Source of the DNA: Scleropages formosus
Lineage: Eukaryota; Chordata; Actinopteri; Osteoglossiformes; Osteoglossidae
Direction: 5' to 3'
DNA: 64,000 nucleotides
Assembly: GCF_900964775.1 (NCBI RefSeq)
Contig: NC_041829.1
Location: forward strand, 9,526,863 to 9,590,862
Program-made: the position numbers and the translations under genes
Notes under the pieces: model-generated
The model's input: only the letters and a program-made list of their open reading frames with translations
What the model was told of the DNA's origin: nothing
Database searches by the model: none
Shown: positions 34,403-45,226 of the stretch, piece after piece
Layout: each line of letters opens with the position of its first letter
How positions within the stretch are numbered: position 1 is the first letter of the stretch

Positions 34403-35315
34403 GTCTATGTATTACTGGTCGGCTGGGAGGAGGGTATCACTTATCACTGGGGTCCTTTTTATAGCGTGATGACATCAGTCTGTTATGACTGACCATAGTG
34501 CGGCCAGAGGTCACTCAAGCAGACTCTCACAACTGACGCACAGTCACATGGGAGTTGGAGCCCAGACATGTGATCTGCTCCAGTGACTCCGGTGACTCAC
34601 ACCTTTCCTTCAAATGCCATCTGAAAACAGTCAAGATCCTCATGAGGAAATGAGCACCAAGTGCGGCGATGGAGCTACCATGGAATCCTGGACACGCCGT
34701 CACATCCCGGGATTTCAGCAACTCCGTGCCAGATGCTCCTCAGGAGTGGGAGGCACCAGCGCCGCCTACTGGACCACAGCGCCACCCCGGTTTACGCGGC
34801 GTCTCAGTTTCAGGCCTCAACTTTCACCATTTGTGTTGTTTTAACTTGTGACGTTCACTGATTCTCACTCTAGCATGCAGCTACAATTCCACATTGGGAC
34901 GTGATCCTATAACCTCCTGGTAACAAGTCCAGGTTTTTCTGTCCTTGCCAGCTCGCACAGTATTTTTAGCGATGCGATTTCCGGACCGTCCCTCATTGTG
35001 TCAGCGTCAGGGTTACGGTTAGGGTCGCACTCTACCTGGGATCGCGCAGGCACAGCAACGAGGGACTGATCCCACTGCTGACTGTCTCTAAATGTCTTTC
35101 CACCAAACGTCCCAAACAAATGTCTGAGTCACGCAGCGGGGGTTCAGACGGGTCATTTGCTGCCTCCCTTTCTTCTAAACACAAGCGGTCTGGGAGAGTA
35201 CCAGGAGCACCAGTATACCAGGGTAAGGACTTCTGTAGAGACCAACGTACAGTACCAGCAAGTTCCACGGAATGATCAGACCGTCCACTCATCAGTTCGC
35301 GCTTCTAACACATGG

Positions 35316-35400
35316 AGCAGCAGGGGGCGCAGCGGTCAGAACTGTCCACTTCAAGTCTGGAAGGTCCTGTTTGAATCCCCCGCTTGCTGTTGTACCCCAC
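35316..35400 (+). mobile_element. SINE family B, 5' half
   Basis: AGCAGCAGGGGGCGCAGCGG head with another CTCF-like core at 35317-35328, then CTGTTTGAATCCCC (B box) and GCTGTTGTACCCCAC. Confidence 0.65.
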
Positions 35401-35463
35401 TTAAAGTGGAGTACGGTATGGTAAAGTATGGTAAAATTATTGACATTACATGTTGCTTTCGAG

Positions 35464-35675
35464 GGGGTGCAGTGGCGCAGTGGGTTGGACCGGGTCCTGC
35501 TCTCCGGTGGGTCTGGGGTTCGAGTCCCGCTTGGGGTGCCTTGTGACGGACTGGCGTCCCGTCCTGGGTGCGTCCCCTTCCCCCTCCGGCCTTACGCCCT
35601 GTGTTACTGGGTAGGCTCCGGTTCCCCGTGACCCCGTAAGGGACAAGCGGTTCTGAAAATGTGTGTGTGTGTGTG
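35464..35675 (+). mobile_element. SINE family A, copy 9, upstream of dbndd2
   Basis: Full-length with a perfect 13-bp duplication TGTTGCTTTCGAG at 35451-35463 and 35676-35688. It ends 145 bp before the dbndd2 start codon, so it probably sits in the promoter or 5' UTR. Confidence 0.9.
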
Positions 35676-35819
35676 TGTTGCTTTCGAGGAAACCGATGAC
35701 AGAAACAATGACTTTATCGAGACAGTTTCGGAAAGTAAATCTTTGTTTAGCTACAGTAAATCTTCGGTTACCTGCACGGGACCGACACGTTACTGTGCTT
35801 CCTCTCGTTGCCGGTGGAG

Positions 35820-37372
35820 ATGGAGCGCCGTGCGCCGAGGGTCTCGGACCCGGAGTCCACACCGCAGGTGAAGCCGTGCGACAGACGGCGCTTCTTCGAG
35901 GACGTCTTACAGCACGATGTGAACGTCCGCTTGCCTGCTGCCCAACTGTACATGGAGCCGAGGAGGCGTGAGTGCGCACACACACGCGCGCACACACACA
36001 CGCGCACACACGCACACGCAGACTCAGAGATGCTCATGCTTTCTGTTCCCGATGGACCGCTTCTCTGTTACTGGAAGTGGTAAAACAGAGTAAAGACACT
36101 AAACTAGATGGTCTCCTTCGCCCCTCCTCCACACAGCCCCCATCAACAGCATCTCGTCCATGGAAGTGAACGTGGACGTGTCGGAGCTATGCTTGGACCT
36201 GCCGGACTTCTCAGACCCAGAGGAGCCGGATGAGTTCCTCAGCTCTGCGGGGGACGAGGGAGGGGTGGCCTCTCCTTTCATGGCAGGTGTGAGCTGTCAG
36301 AGACAGCAGTGTTAGTGTCACACAGCATGCATCGCGCAGAGGAACACACCATCGCCGTGTGCGTGTGTCCCAGTGTGTGGGACTGGAGTTCTGCGCGTAA
36401 CTCTGACCGATTAACAACACAAATATTTACTTTCTCAACTTTTTTTTTAAATTCAAGCTCCTCTAAAATTAAAACTAATTTCAAATTATTTAATATAAAA
36501 TAATACATGAACAGGAGCGCGGTGGCGCAGTGGGTTTGACCGGGTCCTCCTCTCCAGCGGGTCTGGGGTTCGAGTCCCGCTTGGGGTGCCTTGCGGCGGA
36601 CTGGCGTCCCGTCCTGGGTGTCCCCTCCCCCTCCGGCCTTACGCCCTGAGTTGCCGGGTTAGGCTCCGGTTCCCCGTGACCCCGTATGGGACAAGCGGTT
36701 CAGAAGATGTGTGTGTGTGTGTGTAATACATAATTATTTAGCAGACGCTTTTCTCCAAAGCAACTTCCAATGAACTCTATGTAGTGTTATCAGCCCACAT
36801 ACCTTATTCACCGTGGTGACTTACACTGCTTCACACACTACTTACACTGAGTCACTCATCCATACATCAGTGGAACGCACACTCTCTGTCACTCACACAC
36901 TATCAGTCTTTGGAGTGTGGGAGGAAACCAGAGGAACCCCATGCAGACACAGGGAGAACATGCAAATGCCACACAGACTGAGTGGGAATCAAACCCACAT
37001 CCTTTTGGACCACCCAGGCACTGAGAAACTGCAGCGCTACTCGCTGTGCCACCATAGGAGTTTGTGGAAACGATATACATCGTCTCCACAAGCTACTGTT
37101 TGTTTGCTGATTTTTAACCGAGGCATCCCACGAACATTTGCGCAGTTCCTCATCTTGCTGAGCCAAAACATTGGCCACTGACACTCAGACACCCCAGACA
37201 GGATCCGTAAACACCGTGGAAGTGAGTTGGATTACGGTGGCCCCACACTCCTCTTCTGTTTGTTAGCTCTTTTCTGCCACCTGTTGGCCAGGAGGGTAAA
37301 TGCAGGTTGCATTTGCTGTGTGACAAAGAAGAGTTTTAGAAAAAACCTCAGAAAATGTTGTTGAGAATAAAT

Positions 37373-37415
<43 letters not shown>

Positions 37416-38124
37416 GTGAAGCTGCTGGTCCCAAGCAGGGTCTCGGCAAACCAGGGCCTAACCCGATAGCACGGGGCGCAAGGCTGGAGGAGACACACCC
37501 AGGATGGGACGCCAGTCCATCGCAAGGCACCCGAAGCGGGACTCGGACCCCAGACCACCAGAGAGCAGGACCCGGCCAAACCCGCTGTGCCGTCGCGCCC
37601 CGCCAATAAATAAACGGACAAAAGCAAACTAAAGAATATAGAGAAAGGTCCATGTTTTTTTATCATTTTTAACTGGAGCCTCAGAAAGGCGAAGGGTTAC
37701 CGTATTTCTCTGATTGGAAATGTTTAGGCGTCATCGCAGAAAACCCTGTAAAGTGTCATCACCGCACTCGGCAGCTTTTGGAACGGGTTTGGTGTCACTT
37801 TAAGACGTCTTTGGTATTGCTGGGTTCTGTCTGCTCCTTTCAGGCGATGAAAGCCTGACACACGCATGCAGGGACCTGCAGCTTCCCGGGGCCTTTGAGC
37901 ACCTGTCCCGCATGTCATCCACCTCCTCCACATCCACGGAAACCTGCGGAAGCGACCGTGGCGAGGAAGGGGCGGAGACCCCCGTCGCCCAATCAGACGA
38001 TGAAGGAGAAACCGACTCGCTCCTGCTAACGGAGACGCTCCCGAGCGCAGACGCGCAGGTGGAGGCACCTCTTGGCTCCGCCTCCGTCGGATACCGTAGC
38101 GAGGGAGGAGGGGCTTTGCGCTGA
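35820..38124 (+). CDS. dbndd2: Dysbindin domain-containing protein 2
   Basis: Small cytosolic protein; the mammalian form (CK1BP) binds and inhibits casein kinase 1 isoforms. Three coding exons, 35820-35967, 36137-36286 and 37844-38124, give 192 residues. [13 protein letters not shown] near residue 22, then [14 protein letters not shown] at the first exon junction, and a tail with a serine/threonine-rich stretch ([12 protein letters not shown]) and DDEGETD match DBNDD2: human has [22 protein letters not shown] and TPLAQSDEE. DBNDD1 lacks the FFEDILQ part, so DBNDD2 is preferred. Human DBNDD2 is on 20q13.12. The chosen ATG is the first in frame; an upstream non-coding exon or longer N-terminus is possible. 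The second exon is acidic ([14 protein letters not shown]). Confidence 0.9.
36509..36723 (+). mobile_element. SINE family A, copy 10, in dbndd2 intron 2
   Basis: Full-length with a TG tail; TAATACAT flanks at 36501-36508 and 36724-36731. Confidence 0.85.
36729..37056 (-). mobile_element. V-SINE-like element
   Basis: Reverse copy of a longer SINE. tRNA-like head at the right (GGTGGCACAGCGAGTAGCGC), core TGGTTTCCTCCCACACTCCA typical of the vertebrate V-SINE superfamily, and a LINE-type tail CTTTGGAGAAAAGCGTCTGC at the left. A close relative lies at 42388-42737. Confidence 0.7.
37377..37604 (-). mobile_element. SINE family A, copy 11
   Basis: Diverged reverse copy with a long (AC)n at its left end. 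AATAAATAAAC at 37366-37376 and 37605-37615 is the target-site duplication. Confidence 0.85.
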
Positions 38125-39007
38125 TGGACAGCAGCAGCCGGTCCACATCTCACAGTCATGCGCACTGTGAATTTTACAAGGCCAACAGAACCTGTCCTTC
38201 TGCTATAAGGCACCAGTAATCCACCCACAGAGGCGTCGTGGACGGCAGAGAGAAACCTGGAACGTCTCCAAACCAGGTGTGCATGTGTCCTTAATTATAA
38301 CTAAGTGTGTTTTTCATCCTGCCTCTTCTGGCTTTGTCTCTGCTCTCTCGATCTAAACTGTCCCATCCGAGACCGCTACCCCGGATCCGTCCCGAAGAAC
38401 CGGTTGAGGTGCACTGAGGACCCTGTAAGAGTGTCCTCTGAGTGCCTCCTGCAGGAGGCTAACGGTTCACGCCGCACTGGGACGAGCCCACCGGTCGACT
38501 CAGGACGCGTTGGACCGATTCTGTCTCCGGTCTTCCCTGGAAGTGCCTGAGAATCTCCAGGAGGAGTCTGAGACTGTTGCCATGGAAACGGAAGCATGGC
38601 CTCTCGTGCTTGGGCTGCGGGCATCACGACCATCTCCAGGATGAGTGGTTTGCAGACGGATAGATTGATGGACAGATGGATCGACGGATGGGGGGTGGAT
38701 AGATCTACCACCATTAGATGATCAGGAAACAGAAGTGACAGTAAATAGACGAAATATTTCTATACACGCATATTAATAACTTAAATAAGTCAGACATGCT
38801 CTAAAAATGGTGAATGTTAACAGGAACAGTGTTATACGAGGGATCCCGGGTGAGCGGCGCAGAACGCAGGTAATAAACAGCACGAAAGTGAAAGTAAAAT
38901 CTATATTTGCACTTTGCTTGGTCAAAAGGACAATGAGGCTTAACTCTTCGGGGGAATCGCCTGCTGTAATAAATGCTATTCCACATGATGTTGGAGTTCT
39001 GTGCCTG

Positions 39008-39050
<43 letters not shown>

Positions 39051-39660
39051 CTCGACTCAGCCTCCTGTCGACAAGTTTTGTGGACGTTCAAAGACATTAT
39101 GGTCTGTTCACCGAGCTCTCGGATGCTGTGCCTTAAGGAAACGTACCCGAATCCGAGTAACCTGAACGTCTCCAGTAAGCAGGTAAACTCCCACTAATCG
39201 GTAATTTATCGATCAGTCGATCTGTGCGTGCGAGAAACGGCCAATCGTTCCTTTTCTGGGAACCCGAACCCAAAGCGGAAGATGTATGACCGTATACGGA
39301 GCAGCTGAGGTCCAGTCCAGCAGAGACGGGGCGGAACGTCCCGGGAGTGGCCCTGCTGCTCTCGAACCCGGCACTGCCCCGCGGCTAACAAATCCAAAGC
39401 TTGTGATCAACGCAGCCCTTGTTGGCTCGTGTCGCATAAGTGATATATTATCTTACATGTTGTCAACACTGCAGTGTGTGTGTGTGTGTGTGTGTGTGGG
39501 GGGGGGGGGATGATCATTTATTATACTTTCCAATACTGGGGAATGTGGTTAATCAATCACAGGTACGCAAACAGAAAGGTGTAATGAATAGCTGTGGATT
39601 TCATAAAAGTCGCAGCGTGAGGCAAAGCAGTTGAACCTTACATCCCGGTGGCTTCCTGCT
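38125..39660. other. dbndd2 3' UTR and spacer
   Basis: No gene seen. AATAAA candidates occur near 38872 and 38968. (TG)n runs lie at 39008-39049 and 39475-39499, the latter followed by a G run. Confidence 0.4.
38576..38589 (+). promoter_or_regulatory. RFX X-box palindrome
   Basis: GTTGCCATGGAAAC is an exact X-box consensus, lying 450 bp downstream of the dbndd2 stop. Confidence 0.45.
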
Positions 39661-39671
39661 CGTATCCCACA

Positions 39672-40530
39672 CCACGTTACATTTACATGTATTCGTTTAG
39701 CAGACGCTTTTCTCCAAAGCGACAAACATCTCGTAGAAAATACAATGTGTACAATACGTTAGTCGAAAGAGAATTAGATGCACACGCGTGCTTCTTCGGT
39801 GCGGTTAGTTTCTTTCCACCATATGAACCAATGTTCCTCACAGGAGTAGCAGCAAAAAGGTTTATCTGAATATTGACAATTCCAAATCGCCTTCCTAGTA
39901 ATATTTTTTTTCTGAGATACATATAAATATTTATGTTACATTACAGGAGTAGCGGTGTAAAGGTTTATCCAGGCATGATCTTAAAGTTATAGAGCATGAA
40001 CATTTACACCTTACGTGAACTTAAGAGATCATGGGTGAAGTGAGTCTAGAAGAGGTGAGTTTTAAGACCCTTTTTAAATATGGACGGAGATTCGGCAGTT
40101 CTGAGTGAGAGGGGGAGGTCGTTTCGCCACAACGGAGCAGAACCAAGAACCTTCACGCTTTACCTTTCGTGCTTGGGACCACCAAGCGGGCAGACGTGAA
40201 GGAGCGGAGGAGCGTAGCAGTCTGGTTGGGGTGTAGCAGATGATCAAGTCTTGTAGATGTCTGGGAGCAGTTCCACTGATGCTTTTGTAGGCCGTAACCA
40301 GCATCCGGGATTAGTTCCGGGCAGCTATAGGAAGCCAGTGAACAGAAACGAGTAGAGGAGATACGCGCAAACGCTTCGGCCAGTCAAACACAGCTCAGGC
40401 AGCAGCGATCTGTATCATCTGTAAGAGGTTTGATGGCAAGAGCTGGAAGGCCAGACAGTAGGGAGCTGCAGTAGTCCAGACAGGATGTCACCATGACCTG
40501 GACAAGCAGTTGCGCAGAGTCGGTTGTGAG
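39672..40530 (-). mobile_element. LINE 3' end (L2/CR1-type)
   Basis: On the minus strand, 40500-40074 encodes AQLLVQVMVTSCLDYCSSLL and, after breaks, LVTAYKSISGTAPRHLQDLI and RLLRSSAPSRL: the C-terminal reverse-transcriptase region of an L2/CR1-like LINE. It runs into a 3' UTR ending with GCTTTGGAGAAAAGCGTCTG at 39720-39701 and ATGTAAATGTAA. It is 5'-truncated, with a few disruptions in the frame. Confidence 0.7.
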
Positions 40531-41810
40531 GTAAGGAGGATCCTTGGACGTTACGCCGGACGTTACCCCTCTAGTACCCACGGTGGACACAGAATGTATG
40601 GTCAAGCCCCGTATAGAAAAGTTCTCATAGCCCACACGAAGGAAGAGGCACCCGATTTGGCAAATTTCTGTCATGTGAACAGTAAACATGTCAGCAGAGC
40701 CTATGCAAATGGCTGTGGTCTTTGGCCGAAGGGGGGAGTAAAACAAGGTACGGGATCCTTCGTACCCGGGGTGTTTTTCCACAGAAGAGCTCGGAGTGTA
40801 GCTCAGGTCAGCATGACTTGTGGTTTTATTACTTTGCCACTGGTGTCTGAGGAGAAAGAGCTGATAGCCGAGAAGGACTATGGTCCCATAAGGGCAGCGC
40901 TGATCGACACATTAAACTGCCAGCACTTTTTACCATAGTAGCACCGGGCTTCTCTGGAAAGGAAGCAGCTCTCCCAGTGCGGTCCTATTTCTGACCGGTT
41001 GGCCTGCCTTGTCGCCGCTGGCCGCGGGAGGAATCCTAGTAACGTTTAACGTCACCGTCACCGTCCCTGTTCCCAGAGCCCAGCTGAGAGCAGGGGCGAC
41101 GATTCCTCGGCTTCTTCCCTTTCTCCCTCCCGGTTCAGTTGCGGTCGATGCTCGGCACTCACGTGAAAGGCTTCGCGTGCGGATACCTCGCCGGGGTGAG
41201 ATCGCCCGTTGGCCGATTCTGCCCGCAGTCCCATCGACATAACCTTCAGGCAGACCTTTGGCCGGTGAGTCATCTTACGCTGGAAACATCAGGGACAGCA
41301 GCTTTCCGTGGAAACGATCCTTCCAATAAAGTAATCAGGCGCCGGGCCAGACAGTTAACGTCCTGCTCCAAACGCATGCGGTGAGCCTCATGGGGGGAGG
41401 GGGCGGGACTCTGTTTATGGGTTATGGGGCAGATCATTTATGACGATGCAAAAGGAAATTTTAATGCACCCGAAGCACAGAGCTACCTGCTGATACATAT
41501 CATTTATATTATTTATAAAGAGACGGTACGTGTGTGAAGGGTCGCTGCTCAGTGTGAGTCATTTTCATTTTCGGGAACATTTTCGGCAAGGTGACTGTCA
41601 CCGAGAGCACCGCGTGATGGATTCTAAGGGGTCCTGACCCTCGGTCTCTTCAGTGGAACATCGAGGGTTAATGAACCAAGCGGTCCTGCAAGCTCAGTTT
41701 GCATCTGCCGGCTGAACTCGAACGCTGACCTGCCGGGTGTGTGCATTAGACTGCCCCTCTGAAGACTGCCCCGGGGGGGTGGGGCTGGCCTGGGCAGGGC
41801 TGGGCAGGTG

Positions 41811-41871
41811 CTTTAAAAGCCAGGAGAAGCACAGGGGGGTCTCCATCTCATCAGACCTTTGGGACTGCAGG
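41811..41871 (+). promoter_or_regulatory. TATA-like box of cdh26
   Basis: CTTTAAAAG at 41811-41819 lies about 53 bp before the start codon, behind a G-rich stretch, leaving a short 5' UTR. Confidence 0.4.
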
Positions 41872-44800
41872 ATGGAAACCATCAGGGTGATCTTTCTGGG
41901 GACCTTGGTGAGTTACTCTATCACAGTGGCTGAGAATGCAGTACATTAAAGTAAAGTACAGGATATTCCATATATTACAATTAGATTCTACAGTGTATTG
42001 CATTACATTACATCCATTTTCTTCACATTAAAGTATAGTACTTTATATTATATAAAAATGAATTAAGCTGTAATCTGTGCGTTGCGGTACATTACATGTA
42101 TGGTGGGGATCTTTACTTTTTGATTCTCATGTGTTGTTTGGCACGCGGAAATTGGGCATGGAAAAAGATAGTGTGTTCTCAAACGGGATGTGTGGAATCG
42201 GACAAAAAAAGAATGGGGTCAAACACCATCAGAAATGTCGCTCTTCAACTTTGAAATGGATAAATCAGTTTGTTATCACTCTGGTGTCACATTTACACTG
42301 TATGGAGCTGAAGATAAAAACACCGCCCTGAACAGCAGGAACAGTTTTGTGTCACATTACCAGGTTAACCTCGCCTTTCTAGTGCTGAAAATTTACATTT
42401 ATTCACTTAACAGATGCTTTTCTCCAAAGCTATCTACAATGAACTCTATGTAGTGTTATCAGCCCACACACCTTATTCACCATGGTGACTTACACTGCTA
42501 GATACACTACTTACACTGGGTCACTCACCCATACATCAATGGGACACACACTCTGTCACTCACACACTATGAGTCTTTGGAGTGTGGGAGGAAACCAGAG
42601 CACCCAGAGGAAACCCATATAGACATGGGGAGAGCATGCAAACTCCACGCAGACTGAGTGGGAATCAAACCCACACCCTGTCGCACCACCTAGGTGCTGT
42701 AAGACAGCAACGCTACTCGCTGTTCCACCGTGCCGCCCTAAATAGTGAATGATCCAGAGATGATATATAGACGCCGTGTTTCTTCTTTTTTATTTACTGA
42801 TTTATTTACTGCATTGGTTCATTTGCTCTTTCTCTTTCAGTTTGTTTGTGTTTTTGAAAGAAAGTGCAGGAACAGAGCAGTATGTTAAATACAACGTTTC
42901 CGGCTCTGAAATTCATTGTGAACTGAACGGATGAACTCTTACATTTGGCTTTTTTTTGTGTTTTACGACTATCTATGATTAGGCAGGGATGCCGAAGTGT
43001 TTATCTACACAGCACATCCCCACACCTGGGCTTCCAGGTGTCGGTCCGATGCTAAACACTGTAACGCAGCATCACAAAGTCACTACAAAGTTTAACCATT
43101 GGCTGGCGCTTCACCTGTGCGAGGGTAGTCAAGATGGTAAAGCGATTCAGTGGGTCTCATCATATAAAGATTTCATTCATACATTTATCAGCCACGACAT
43201 TAAAACCATGACCGAGACCTGCCAGAGAGCAGGACCGAACCGAACCCGCTGCGCCACCACGCTCCGCAATAATAACAATAATAATTATTCCATGTGTATT
43301 TTTAGCAGCTCGTGGTGCTCGGTGCTGCTTCAACCAAAGCCCTGACCAGAGAGACGAGAACCTGGATCATAGACTCCTTCAGCATCGAAGAGGAACACCC
43401 AGGTCCATACCCGTTCGTACTCGGACCTGTGAGTAGAGAGCCGCGCCGTCCCCCGCGCCTAGGGTTCGCCTTTTCACTCCGCTCACCTCCCATTGTCTGT
43501 ATGCAATAGGCAGTGTTGCTTGAAAGGATGTGAAGCCTACAGGGATGGCCATTACTCTTGTATAAAATATTAAAATAAACGTACGAAGTCTAAATTTTAA
43601 ACGTTTAAACAAACTCGTAAGACGAATAAATGACGATGATCTACACACCTGACTCTACTTACCCGCTTGGTTTAACCGATGCAACTCGGAGCTTGGAGTT
43701 CACTTATTTTGCGTCTGCGCAACTTCATTGTTTATACTGCAATCGTGATTTTCTTTAGAGCAACGTATGGAATTGGAATGTGGAATTGTGTGGAACACGT
43801 GGAATTATGTCAGGTGAGAAAGAGTGCTTTTCAGTAAATAACCGTTTTGTGGTAAAACTATGGGACACCAGGAGTTAGCGTATTTTCAAGCAGGACTGGA
43901 AGGATTATGCAACTATAATTAAAGTGACTACCGTTATTGTCCCATCGCTGCGAAACCCGACTGACGGTTTGGTTTTTCACACGTCGCACACATTGCAGTA
44001 ACACGGGTGACCACAAGTAGCATGGCGGCTAAGGAAAGCCTTTTAATTCCTGCCCTCGTCCTCTTGATCAAGATGCGTAACTTGAACTGCTCCTCCGAAA
44101 TATACTGTACAGACGTGTAACGGGGCAAAGCTGTTGATGGCAGGCAGCAAGCCGATAAACGTGTTCCCGAAAATGGCATAAGTGTTGTGTTCCTTGGCAG
44201 ATCAGGGTTGAACAGAACTACCAACTGAGGTTCAGGCTCACTGGAAGCGGTGTGGACAAAGACCCCGTCGGCGTCCTCAGCATAGACACGGAGACTGGAA
44301 ACATCATAGTCCATCGCAAGGTCGATTACGAGCTTTTCCCGCATCTGAAGGTGAGACGGCTCACAGAAAAGTTTCGGAAAAGGTCACACGGCTCCCATTA
44401 GGACTGAGGACGGGGCGGTGACATCAAGGGCACCGCTGCCCCGTCAGACCACGGGGGGTCTGGGAGTTTGGAGCTCCACTTCTAGGTGGATTGAAACTCA
44501 AAGTTTGTGGGTTTGAAGCTTCCAATTTGTGGGATTTGAACTGGGCGGTTCCTTCCTCTACCTTCTTAAATGTATCCTCCGTTTTGTATTCATACAGTAA
44601 ACGTTACACTTCATGATGTCGCTGCCTTGTGCACACGTCGCACACGTACACATCACGGCTATTTCCTGATAATCCGTACAAACACAGAGAATCCATCTGA
44701 AAACCAAGTCCAGAATGTCAGAACTGCCCTGAACTCCATTAAATCCAGAGTTCGGACCGGTACGTTTAAAATTCCTTGTAATTACACTTACTTAGCTCCA

Positions 44801-45187
44801 TTTTTCTCTTCCCTTTCACTGTCATCATTTGTCTTGTTGGGTGGCAAAGTGGCACAGTAGGTAGCGCTGGTGCCCCACAGCTCCTGGCTCAGGCTATGGA
44901 AATGTCAAATGTTCTCTCCATGTTTGTGTGGGTTTCCTTCCCTCCTATGTATAAAAGCATTAAAGAACTGCATTCGGAAATGTGCCCGCAGCTCATGTTT
45001 GAGGCGATAAACGCCTCCAACGAGATGGTCGAGACGAGGCTCGGAGTGGAGATAAACATTCTGGACATAAATGACAATGAACCAACGTTTCAGAAAGAAG
45101 TCTACAACACCACAGTGGAGGAATCAAGGCAACAAGGTTAGAGAAAATACGCTTCAAAAATGTGAAATTCTGTATGTAGAAAAAAGA

Positions 45188-45226
<39 letters not shown>

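Noticed and set aside
39009-39050. (TG)n as a possible SINE A tail without a body
   Set aside because: The upstream sequence lacks the family A body, so it is treated as a plain microsatellite.
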